From the NCBI RefSeq assembly GCF_900182545.1, contig NZ_FXTJ01000004.1:248001-312000 (forward strand): a stretch of 64,000 bases of DNA, given 5' to 3'. The notes under the pieces were generated by a model that ran no database searches, had not been told where the DNA came from, and saw nothing but the letters and a program-made list of their open reading frames with translations. Source of the DNA: Geodermatophilus aquaeductus. Lineage in GTDB: Bacteria; Actinomycetota; Actinomycetes; Mycobacteriales; Geodermatophilaceae. Shown in pieces: positions 41,676 through 48,776 of this stretch. Each line of letters starts with the position of its first letter. Position 1 is the first letter of the stretch. Both the position numbers and the translations under genes were made by a program.

Positions 41676-41730
41676 GGTCGTCCCTCCTGCGCTCCGGCGA
41701 GGACGGCCCGGCAGGGCGGGCGCTCGGGGC

Positions 41731-41776
41731 AGCATGGCGCCGACCGCGGCCTGCGCACCTCACCCGTGGTGGGCGA
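41731..41776 (-). promoter_or_regulatory. degenerate MalT-box-like site upstream of the STAS gene
   Basis: TCACCC-GTGGT-GGGCGA at 41760-41776, a 23-nt gap, then CATGCT on the minus strand at 41736-41731. The half-sites are weaker than the best members. Confidence 0.35.
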
Positions 41777-41816
41777 GCGGGCGCAGGGTGCCGCCGGCGG
41801 ACCCGGGCGCCGCGGC

Positions 41817-43589
41817 TCACCCGGGGGGCCGGGGCGGCGGGACCCCCGGAGGAGCGGGACCCTGCGGCGCCGTGGCGGGGACCCGCTCGGTCCACTCCGC
41901 GCCGGTCCGCGCGCGGAAGGTCTCGACGGCGGCCTCGACGGTCGGGAAGAAGTGCCGCGGCTCGATCACGCGGGTCAGCCCGTAGCGCTCGAGCTTGCGC
42001 CGCACCGGGTCCTTGAGCTCGGCGAACACCAGCGCCTGCCCGTGCTCGTCGAGCAGCCGGTCGAGGTCGAGGAGCATGTCGGCCGCCGTGGTGTCGACGT
42101 CGGTGACGGGCTCGGCGGCGACCACGATCCAGTGCGGAGCCGGCTCGCTGCGGGCCAGCGTCCTGATCTCGTCCCGGAACGTCTTGGCGTTGGCGAACAG
42201 CAGCGGCGCGTCGAAGCGGTAGATGACCAGCCCCGGCAGCCGGCGCGCCGCGGGGTAGGAGCGGACGTCGTGGTACCCGGCCACGCCGTCGACCAGCCCG
42301 AGCGTCGTCTGGTACGGCAACCACGCGTGGCGGAAGACGTTGAGGATCGACAGGCCGACCGCGATCGCGATCCCGGGCAGCACGCCGAGCAGCGCGACCC
42401 CGGCCAGCGCGGCGACCGACAGCGCGAACTCGACCTTGCGCTGGCGCCACAGGCGGGCCATCGCCGGCAGGTCGGCCAGTGAGAGCGCGGCGGTGACGAC
42501 CACCGCGGCCAGCGCCGCGTCGGGCAGGTTCCGGAACAGCCCGGGCAGCAGCAGGATCATCAGCAGGATGAGCACCGCACCGGTGACCCCGGTGAGCTGC
42601 GAGCGGGCCCCGGCGCGTTCGGCCACCGCCGTCCGGGACGCGCTGGTGCTGACCGGGAACCCCTGGAAGAGGCCCGCGGCGATGTTGGCCGCACCGATCC
42701 CCGACATCTCCTGGTTGCCCCTGACCTCCTGCCCGGTGCGCTCGGCGAAGGCCGACGCGGTCGAGATGGTGTCCGCCAGGGCGACCAGCGCGATCGCCAG
42801 TGCCCCGCCCACCAGCAGGCCGAGGTCGGACCAGGCGACGCCCGGGAAGGTCAGCGGCGGGAAGCCCTGCGGCAGCTCCCCCACCAGGCCCACCCCGCGG
42901 GAGCCGAGGTCGAACAGCGTCGTGGCGGCGATCGCGAGCACCACCATGACCAGGACGGCGGGCACCTTGGGCAGCCAGCGCTGCAGCACGAGGACCAGCA
43001 CGACGCCGCCGATCCCGACCGTCGCCGCGGCGGGCACGACCTCCCCGTCGGCGACGCCCCGCACGAAGCCGGCGACCTCCTGCAGCAGGCCGTCGGCGTC
43101 GACGGAGAAGCCGAGGAGCTTGGGCAGCTGGCCGATCAGGATGGTGAGCGCGAGCCCGTTGATGTAGCCGACCATCGTGGGCTTGGACAGCAGGTCCGCC
43201 ACGAAGCCGAGCCCGGCCCACGCGGCCACCACCATCACCACGCCCACCAGCAGCGCGAGCATGGAGGCGAGCGCGACCGCCCGCTCGGGGTCGCCGCCGG
43301 CCGCCACCAGGGGCAGCACGGTCGCGGCGATCATCGGCCCGAGCGAGGAGTCCGGCCCCAGCACGAGGATCCTCGAGGGGCCGAACACCGCGTAGGCGAG
43401 CAGGCAGGTGATCGAGGTGTACAGGCCGGTGATCGCCGGCAGGCCGGCCAGCTCCGCGTAGGCCATCCCCTGCGGCACCAGCAGCGCGGTCAGCACCGCA
43501 CCGGCCGCCAGGTCCCTGCCGAGCCAGGACCGGCGGTAGCCGCGCAGCTCCCGGACCCCGGGCGGCAGCACGCGCACGGACCCGCTCAC
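41817..43589 (-). CDS. SulP family anion transporter with STAS domain
   Basis: The 590-aa protein is a SulP/SLC26-type transporter: an N-terminal membrane part of 10-14 helices starting with GRDLAAGAVLTALLVPQGMAYAELAGLPAITGLYTS (sulfate-transporter signature) and a C-terminal STAS domain (GLVIYRFDAPLLFANAKTFRDEI, VTDVDTTAADMLLDL). Transported anion could be sulfate, bicarbonate or another; there is no carbonic anhydrase gene nearby. GTG 43589 has no ribosome-binding site; it overlaps by GTGA the stop of an upstream 15-codon ORF with an excellent one. Its expression is thus probably translationally coupled. Confidence 0.9.
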   Translation of the reverse strand: MSGSVRVLPPGVRELRGYRRSWLGRDLAAGAVLTALLVPQGMAYAELAGLPAITGLYTSITCLLAYAVFGPSRILVLGPDSSLGPMIAATVLPLVAAGGDPERAVALASMLALLVGVVMVVAAWAGLGFVADLLSKPTMVGYINGLALTILIGQLPKLLGFSVDADGLLQEVAGFVRGVADGEVVPAAATVGIGGVVLVLVLQRWLPKVPAVLVMVVLAIAATTLFDLGSRGVGLVGELPQGFPPLTFPGVAWSDLGLLVGGALAIALVALADTISTASAFAERTGQEVRGNQEMSGIGAANIAAGLFQGFPVSTSASRTAVAERAGARSQLTGVTGAVLILLMILLLPGLFRNLPDAALAAVVVTAALSLADLPAMARLWRQRKVEFALSVAALAGVALLGVLPGIAIAVGLSILNVFRHAWLPYQTTLGLVDGVAGYHDVRSYPAARRLPGLVIYRFDAPLLFANAKTFRDEIRTLARSEPAPHWIVVAAEPVTDVDTTAADMLLDLDRLLDEHGQALVFAELKDPVRRKLERYGLTRVIEPRHFFPTVEAAVETFRARTGAEWTERVPATAPQGPAPPGVPPPRPPG

Positions 43590-43633
43590 CGGGGACGGCG
43601 CCGGGCGGGGACCACCGTGGCGGTCGCGGTCAT
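43586..43633 (-). CDS. 15-aa leader ORF coupled to the SulP gene
   Basis: ATG 43633, preceded by GGGAGGAG at a proper distance, opens a 15-codon frame (MTATATVVPARRRPR) that stops with TGA at 43588-43586. This stop overlaps the SulP GTG by the GTGA arrangement. The peptide is rich in Thr/Ala and then Arg/Pro, including Arg-Arg-Arg-Pro-Arg, a run that could slow ribosomes. Alternatively the SulP N-terminus was broken by a frameshift in this strain or in the sequence. Confidence 0.55.
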   Translation of the reverse strand: MTATATVVPARRRPR

Positions 43634-43680
43634 CTCGCGTCTCCTCCCGCCGTCGCCCTCCGGCGCCCTCCGGGCCGCCG

Positions 43681-43725
43681 AGTGTGGCGGCATCCCGGGC
43701 GGGGGTCCTCATCCGCGCCGGATGA
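43681..43725 (-). promoter_or_regulatory. MalT-box-like inverted repeat and -10, SulP gene
   Basis: TCATCC-GCGCC-GGATGA at 43709-43725 with perfect half-sites, a 22-nt gap, then CACACT on the minus strand at 43686-43681. Predicted transcription starts about 41 nt before the leader ATG. Confidence 0.65.
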
Positions 43726-43792
43726 CGGTCCCGGGCGGCCCCGCCGGGGACGCCGTCGGCGGGACCGGCCCGGCCGTCGGGCCGCCGCCGGG

Positions 43793-45499
43793 TCAGCCCG
43801 CGCCGATCAGCTCCCGCAGCCGGACGGTGTCGGCGCCGGTCCAGCCCGGCGGCTGCGCGACCTCCGCCCAGCCGTCCACGTAGTCGGCCCGGTACCGGTG
43901 CCCGTGCCCGTCGGGGACGCCGGTCGAGAACACCATGTCCGCGGTCACCTGCCAGAAGGTGACGAACGGCAGCCACACCGTGCTGCCGGAGACGTCGGGT
44001 CCCCGGTCGCCCTCCAGCCAGTCCGGGCGGCCCAGGAGCAGCCGCGGCGACCACCACACGATCGGGTCGGAGGCGTTCTGCAGGTAGACGACCCGCGGAT
44101 CGTCCCAGGGACCCGGCGGGGCGCCGAGGTCCGGGGCCTCGTCGGCGAAGCGCACCGTCCGGCCGTCCTCGTACACCGGCAGCCACTCCGGCGAGCCGGG
44201 CTCCCGGTCGGCGACCAGCCCCCTCCACAGCTCGTTGACGTTGGGCGGCCCCGCCCAGAGCACGCCGTCCGTGCGGTTCTCCACGTCCGCCAGCCCGCTG
44301 AAGGCGGCCTCCCCGCCGAAGGTGCCGAGGCTCTCGCCGAAGACGTGGAGCTGTGGCCGACTGCGCTCGGGCAGCTGCGCCCAGGCGCCGTAGACCGCGT
44401 CGAAGAGGGCGCGGCCGGCATCGCGCGCCTTCACCTGGTCGACCAGGAAGGACAGCCAGCTCGGCAGGTAGGAGTACTGCATCGCCACCATCGCGGTGTC
44501 GCCGCCGAACTCGTACTCCAGGGAGTCGCTGGCCGCCGGGTCGACCCAGCCGGTGCCGGTCGTCGTCACCACCACGAGGACGGCGCGGTCGAAGCCGCCG
44601 GCCCGCTGCAGCTCGAGGACGGCGAGGGCGGCGCGGTCCCGCACGTCGTCGGCCGAAGCCAGCCCGACGTAGGCGCGGACGGGCTCCCGGGCCGGCCGGC
44701 CCGAGAAGGCGGCGAGCTCCCGCGGCGTCGGCCCGGTGCCGGTGAAGTTGCGGCCCTGCAGGCCGAGGTCCGCCCAGGGCACGAGGGAGTCCGGGCTCCC
44801 CGACCGCTCGGGTGCGGTGGGCTGCGTCGCCCCCTCCTCGGTTCCGTCGTCCTTGACGCTGAACGCGGAGTTCATCGCCTCGACCAGGCCCTGGAACAGC
44901 ACGCCGTTGAGCAGGAAGACCACGAGCACGGTCACGGCGGCGACCCCGAGCGGGCGGGCGACGCGCCGCGGCAGGAGCCGGCCCAGGGCCCGCACGAGCC
45001 AGCGTGCGAGCACCCGGATCCCGCGGCCGACGGCGACCAGCGCCACGAGGACCGGGACCGCCACGACGACGACGCCGATCGACGACCAGCCCTCCGGCGG
45101 GTCCAGGCCCATGAGCTCGTGGACCTCCCGCTGCCAGCCCGCGCCCAGCCACAGCGCGGCCAGGCAGAGCAGGGGGCCCGCCACGGCGAGCACCTGCCAG
45201 GCCCGTCGGCGGACCCCGGCCCGGACACGGCCCTCGGTGGCCTCGGCGACGAACCAGGCGACGGTGACGCCGAGGCCGTAGCCGATGGCCGCGGTGATGC
45301 CGGTGATCAGGCCCTGCAGCACCCAGCCCCGCGGCAGCAGGGAGGGGGTGAGCGCGCTGCAGCCCAGCAGCAGGGCACCCACCGTGCCGCTCCAGGTGTA
45401 GCGGGGCAGCCACCGGCGCCACCGGCCGGAGCGCGCCGGTCGCGTCCGCTCCGGCTCCGGCGCGGCCGGTGCGGGCCTCGCCGTCGGTTCCGCCGTCAT
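43793..45499 (-). CDS. membrane-bound alpha/beta-hydrolase (Abhydrolase_9 type)
   Basis: The 568-aa protein has an N-terminal membrane part of about five helices (GTVGALLLGCSALTPSLLPRGWVLQGLITG, GYGLGVTVAWFVAEATEGR, GVVVVAVPVLVALVAVGRG) matching Abhydrolase_9_N, and a C-terminal catalytic part (VRAYVGLASADDVRDRAALAV, QLHVFGESLGTFGGEAAFSG with GESLG as nucleophile elbow, YLQNASDPIVWW with the acid). The substrate is unknown; a lipid or envelope ester is plausible. It is divergent from a paralogue at 45604, with which it shares an operator. Confidence 0.87.
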   Translation of the reverse strand: MTAEPTARPAPAAPEPERTRPARSGRWRRWLPRYTWSGTVGALLLGCSALTPSLLPRGWVLQGLITGITAAIGYGLGVTVAWFVAEATEGRVRAGVRRRAWQVLAVAGPLLCLAALWLGAGWQREVHELMGLDPPEGWSSIGVVVVAVPVLVALVAVGRGIRVLARWLVRALGRLLPRRVARPLGVAAVTVLVVFLLNGVLFQGLVEAMNSAFSVKDDGTEEGATQPTAPERSGSPDSLVPWADLGLQGRNFTGTGPTPRELAAFSGRPAREPVRAYVGLASADDVRDRAALAVLELQRAGGFDRAVLVVVTTTGTGWVDPAASDSLEYEFGGDTAMVAMQYSYLPSWLSFLVDQVKARDAGRALFDAVYGAWAQLPERSRPQLHVFGESLGTFGGEAAFSGLADVENRTDGVLWAGPPNVNELWRGLVADREPGSPEWLPVYEDGRTVRFADEAPDLGAPPGPWDDPRVVYLQNASDPIVWWSPRLLLGRPDWLEGDRGPDVSGSTVWLPFVTFWQVTADMVFSTGVPDGHGHRYRADYVDGWAEVAQPPGWTGADTVRLRELIGAG

Positions 45500-45524
45500 G
45501 TCGTGCTCCGCTCGTCGGGGCCGG

Positions 45525-45597
45525 ACGCTAGGAGCCGTCCGGGGCACCCGACTCGTACCGGGAGGATGAACCGCGGCCGCCGGGAGCGGCCCACCAT
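45525..45597. promoter_or_regulatory. bidirectional MalT-box-like operator between the two Abhydrolase_9 genes
   Basis: TCGTAC-CGGGA-GGATGA at 45553-45569. On the minus strand, after 22 nt, lies TAGCGT (45530-45525), a true TANNNT. On the plus strand, after 22 nt, lies CACCAT (45592-45597), 7 nt before ATG 45604. Confidence 0.6.
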
Positions 45598-45603
45598 GCG
45601 GGC

Positions 45604-47589
45604 ATGCGACGCACAGGACCCCGTCCGGGACGGTCGAGCGAGCGACGGCCGCACGGCGCCGGTACCGCGCCCGACGTCGGGCTGGTCGTGGCCGCCGCGA
45701 TGGCACCCGGCACGTTCGCCCCGTCGCTGTCCCCCCGCAGCGCGGTGGACCAGGGCGTGGTGACCGGCCTGGCCACGGGCCTGCACTACCTGCTCTCCGC
45801 CGGGACGCAGGACGTGCTGGAGTCCACCGCGCGGTTGCTCGCGGGGAGGACGTCGACGGCGTCGACGCGGCGCACCGCCACGATCGCGGTCGACTGCGCG
45901 GCCGTCCCGATCGGGCTGGCGCTGCTCCGGGCCTTCCCGCCCCGGGCCGAGGACCCGCTCCGCGGAGCCGTGCGGCAGGCGGCCTGGCGGCTCGGCGGCA
46001 CGGGCCTCGGCAGCGCGCTGCTCGGCGGGGCCGGCACCGGTGCGCGGCTGCTCGACGACCGGCTGGGGCTGCAGGGGCGCCTCGCCGCCGTCCCGCTGGC
46101 GGTGCCCGTCGGCCTGGGGACCGCCTACGTCCTGGACCGGCTGCGCGCCGGGGAGCAGGCGGAGGACACCGGCGGGGCCGGGGCTCCGCCGCCGCTGACG
46201 TCGATGGGCGTCGCGGCCGGCGTCGTCGGCTGCCTGAGCGGCGTCGCCTACGGGGAGCACGCCCTGACCGGGCTCGCCGCCCGCCGGCTGGCCGCCGCGC
46301 TGCCCGGGCCGGCCGGCCTCTGGCGACTGGCCGGGCACGCGGGTGTCCTCGCGGCGCTGGGGGCCGGCGTGTCGGCGGTCTGGCACCGGGCGATGCGGCG
46401 GATCGAGGCGCGGACGTCGGCCGACGTCCCCGTGATCGAGCCCGACGAGGCCGAGCGGTGGGTGCCGGCGACGGTGAGTGGCGGCCCCGGCAGCCTCGTG
46501 TCCTGGGCGGGGATGGGCCGGGACGGGCGGCTGCACGCCCTGGCCACGGTCCGCCCGCGCCCGCTCCCGTCCCTCCCGGCCGGCGTGCCGGACCTGTCGG
46601 TCGAGACCGTGATGGGCACGCCCGCGCGCGCCACGCCCGTGCAGGTGTACGTCGGGCTGGACAACGCGCCCACCGCCCGCGCGCGGGTGGACCTGGCGAT
46701 GGCCGAGCTGGAGCGGACCGGTGCCCTCGACCGGTCGCTGCTGGTCCTGGTCTCGCCCACCGGGACCGGCTACGTCAACTACGTCGCCGTCGCCGCGCTG
46801 CAGTACCTCGCGCTCGGCGACGTCGCCACGGTGACCCTGCAGTACTCGCGGCGCCCCTCGCCCCTGTCGCTCGGCATGGTCGCCGGGGCCCGCGAGCAGA
46901 ACCGGCTGCTGTGGCTGCGGATCCTGCAGCGCCTCCGCGACCGCTCGGGCCCCCGGCCGCGCGTCGTGCTCTTCGGAGAGAGCCTCGGGGCGCACACCAG
47001 CCAGGACGTGTTCCTGCACTGGGGGACGCTCGGTCCCGACGCGATGGGCATCGACCGCGCGCTGTGGATCGGGACGCCCTACGGCAGCGGGTGGATGCGC
47101 CAGGTCACCCGCGGGGAGCGGCCCGACGTCGACCCCGACGCCGTCGCCCTGGTGAACGACCACGCCCAGTACGCCGCCCTCGCCGCGGAGCGCGCCCGTC
47201 CGCCGCGCTTCGTCCTGGTCAGCCACGACAACGACGGCGTGACCAAGTTCGGCCAGGACCTGCTGTGGTACCGCCCCGACTGGCTGGGCCCGTCCCGGCC
47301 CCGCCACGAGCCGGACCCCGCCGGGAGCCCGCGCGGCATCCCCCCGGCGATGCGGTGGCGCCCGCTGACGACGTTCTTCCAGAGCCTCGTCGACATGAAG
47401 AACGCCCAGACGTCCGGACCGTTCGGCGCCTACCAGCACGACTACCGCGCGGACCTGCCCCGCTTCCTCTCCGACGTCTTCGAGCTGCCCGCGTCCGAGG
47501 AACAGCTCGTCCGGATCGAGGAGGTCCTGCAGGTCCGCGAGAGCGTGCGCGAGCGGCTGTTCGCCGTCGTCCCGGGGGCGGTCGCCTGA
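45604..47589 (+). CDS. membrane-bound alpha/beta-hydrolase (Abhydrolase_9 type, paralogue)
   Basis: The 661-aa protein repeats the layout of its divergent neighbour: a hydrophobic N-terminal half (VVAAAMAPGTFAPSLSPRS, AVPLAVPVGLGTAYVLDRL, GVAAGVVGCLSGVAYGEHAL) and a catalytic half with VYVGLDNAPTARARVDLAMAEL, VVLFGESLGAHTSQD (elbow GESLG) and SHDNDGVTKFGQDLLWYRPDWL. The pattern YVGL-x-(A/N)...TGTG.V is shared by both paralogues. Apparently leaderless under the shared operator at 45553. Substrate unknown. Confidence 0.87.
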   Translation: MRRTGPRPGRSSERRPHGAGTAPDVGLVVAAAMAPGTFAPSLSPRSAVDQGVVTGLATGLHYLLSAGTQDVLESTARLLAGRTSTASTRRTATIAVDCAAVPIGLALLRAFPPRAEDPLRGAVRQAAWRLGGTGLGSALLGGAGTGARLLDDRLGLQGRLAAVPLAVPVGLGTAYVLDRLRAGEQAEDTGGAGAPPPLTSMGVAAGVVGCLSGVAYGEHALTGLAARRLAAALPGPAGLWRLAGHAGVLAALGAGVSAVWHRAMRRIEARTSADVPVIEPDEAERWVPATVSGGPGSLVSWAGMGRDGRLHALATVRPRPLPSLPAGVPDLSVETVMGTPARATPVQVYVGLDNAPTARARVDLAMAELERTGALDRSLLVLVSPTGTGYVNYVAVAALQYLALGDVATVTLQYSRRPSPLSLGMVAGAREQNRLLWLRILQRLRDRSGPRPRVVLFGESLGAHTSQDVFLHWGTLGPDAMGIDRALWIGTPYGSGWMRQVTRGERPDVDPDAVALVNDHAQYAALAAERARPPRFVLVSHDNDGVTKFGQDLLWYRPDWLGPSRPRHEPDPAGSPRGIPPAMRWRPLTTFFQSLVDMKNAQTSGPFGAYQHDYRADLPRFLSDVFELPASEEQLVRIEEVLQVRESVRERLFAVVPGAVA

Positions 47590-47600
47590 CCGGTCGCACC

Positions 47601-47645
47601 TCCTCCTCCCCGGAGGGTGTCCCGCGGGGCCCGCCCGGGGAGGCT
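47601..47645 (+). promoter_or_regulatory. MalT-box-like inverted repeat and -10, 47.6-kb membrane gene
   Basis: TCCTCC-TCCCC-GGAGGG at 47601-47617, a 22-nt gap, then GAGGCT at 47640-47645, 8 nt before ATG 47653. The start codon lacks a ribosome-binding site in the usual place, so a leaderless message is likely. Confidence 0.5.
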
Positions 47646-47652
47646 CGCGCGC

Positions 47653-48144
47653 ATGCGGACGGGTCTGGAAGCGCACCTCGGGTCGCGGCAGGTCGGCAGG
47701 GTGGTCTACGGCTCGATCATCGGGCTGGCGCTGGTCGTGGCGATCGAGAGCCATCCTCCGCGGCCGGGCGTCATGGCCGTGTGGCTGGCCGGGACGGCGC
47801 TGGCGGTGGCCCTGGCCGAGGTGTACAGCGAGGTCGTGGGGGTCGAGACGAGGACGCGGCACCAGGTCACCCGTGCCCAGGTCGGGCACATGGCGGAGGA
47901 CGCCGTGGCGGTGGGGGTCGGCGTCGCCTTCCCCGCCGTGTTCTTCCTGCTCTCCGCGCTCGGGGTGCTCGAGGTGGACACCGCGTTCACCGTCGCGAAG
48001 TGGTCGGGGTTGGGCCTGATCGGCTTCTACGGGTACTGGGCGGCCCGCTTCTCCGGCGCGACGCCCCTCGGCTCGCTGGTCAAGGGCGCGCTCGTCGCGC
48101 TCATCGGCGCCGGGCTCATCCTCCTGAAGTCGCTCGTGCACTGA
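47653..48144 (+). CDS. hypothetical four-helix membrane protein
   Basis: The 163-aa product has helices at VVYGSIIGLALVVAIES, GVMAVWLAGTALAVALAEV, AVAVGVGVAFPAVFFLLSAL, and LGLIGFYGYWAARF/GALVALIGAGLILLKSL. A conserved-looking EVYSEVVGVETRTRH stretch follows helix 2. I do not recognise the family with confidence; it resembles uncharacterised actinobacterial proteins that occur near stress genes. It follows the Abhydrolase_9 paralogue on the same strand but has its own operator-like site. Confidence 0.75.
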   Translation: MRTGLEAHLGSRQVGRVVYGSIIGLALVVAIESHPPRPGVMAVWLAGTALAVALAEVYSEVVGVETRTRHQVTRAQVGHMAEDAVAVGVGVAFPAVFFLLSALGVLEVDTAFTVAKWSGLGLIGFYGYWAARFSGATPLGSLVKGALVALIGAGLILLKSLVH

Positions 48145-48277
48145 CCACGTGGGGCGCACCGAGAGCGGGTGCTCCGCGCACCGCCCCGGGACGCCCGCGC
48201 GCCGACCGGCCCCTGCCCGACGGAGGCGGTCCTACGGTGGCCGTGCCCGGAGCGCTCGCCACCCGGAGGTGGTCCCG

Positions 48278-48742
48278 ATGACCGGCCAGATGAGGACGTC
48301 CGTCGACATCGACGCCGACCCGGAGCTCGTGTGGGAGGTGTTGACCGACGTGCCCGCCTTCCCGGAGTGGAGCCCGCTCCTCACCCGTGCGGAGGGCACG
48401 TTCGCCCCGGGGGGTCGGGTGGTGCTCGGCTTCCGGCCCCTGAACGCCCTGCTCCGGACGACGGTGCCGGTGCGGGTGCTCGAGGTGACACCCCGCCGGC
48501 GGCTGCGGTACCAGTTGCGGTTCGGGAGGCTGGGCGTGCCCGGCCTCCTCGACACCGAGCACGGCATGACGATCACCGACCACGACGGCGGGGTGCGGCT
48601 GTGGCTGGAGATGCGGTTCCGGGGCCTGCTGTTCCGGCCGCTGATGCGCTCCCTGAACCGCGACCGGGCCCCGGCCCTGACCCCCATGCCCCGAGCACTC
48701 AAGGACCGCATCGAGGGCATGCGGGCGACGCGCGCCGAGTGA
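48278..48742 (+). CDS. SRPBCC/polyketide cyclase-type ligand-binding protein
   Basis: This 154-aa soluble protein has a START/SRPBCC fold outline: VDIDADPELVWEVLTDVPAFPEWSPLLTRAEG at the N-terminus, beta strands through VRLWLEMRFRG, and a terminal long helix (ALKDRIEGMRATRAE). Family members bind small hydrophobic ligands or act as simple cyclases; no substrate can be named. ATG 48278 follows CGGAGG. TACGGT at 48233-48238 could be a -10, but I see no MalT-type box before it. Confidence 0.87.
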   Translation: MTGQMRTSVDIDADPELVWEVLTDVPAFPEWSPLLTRAEGTFAPGGRVVLGFRPLNALLRTTVPVRVLEVTPRRRLRYQLRFGRLGVPGLLDTEHGMTITDHDGGVRLWLEMRFRGLLFRPLMRSLNRDRAPALTPMPRALKDRIEGMRATRAE

Positions 48743-48776
48743 CGTCGCTCGCCCCGCGGCCGGCGCCGTCAGCCGG

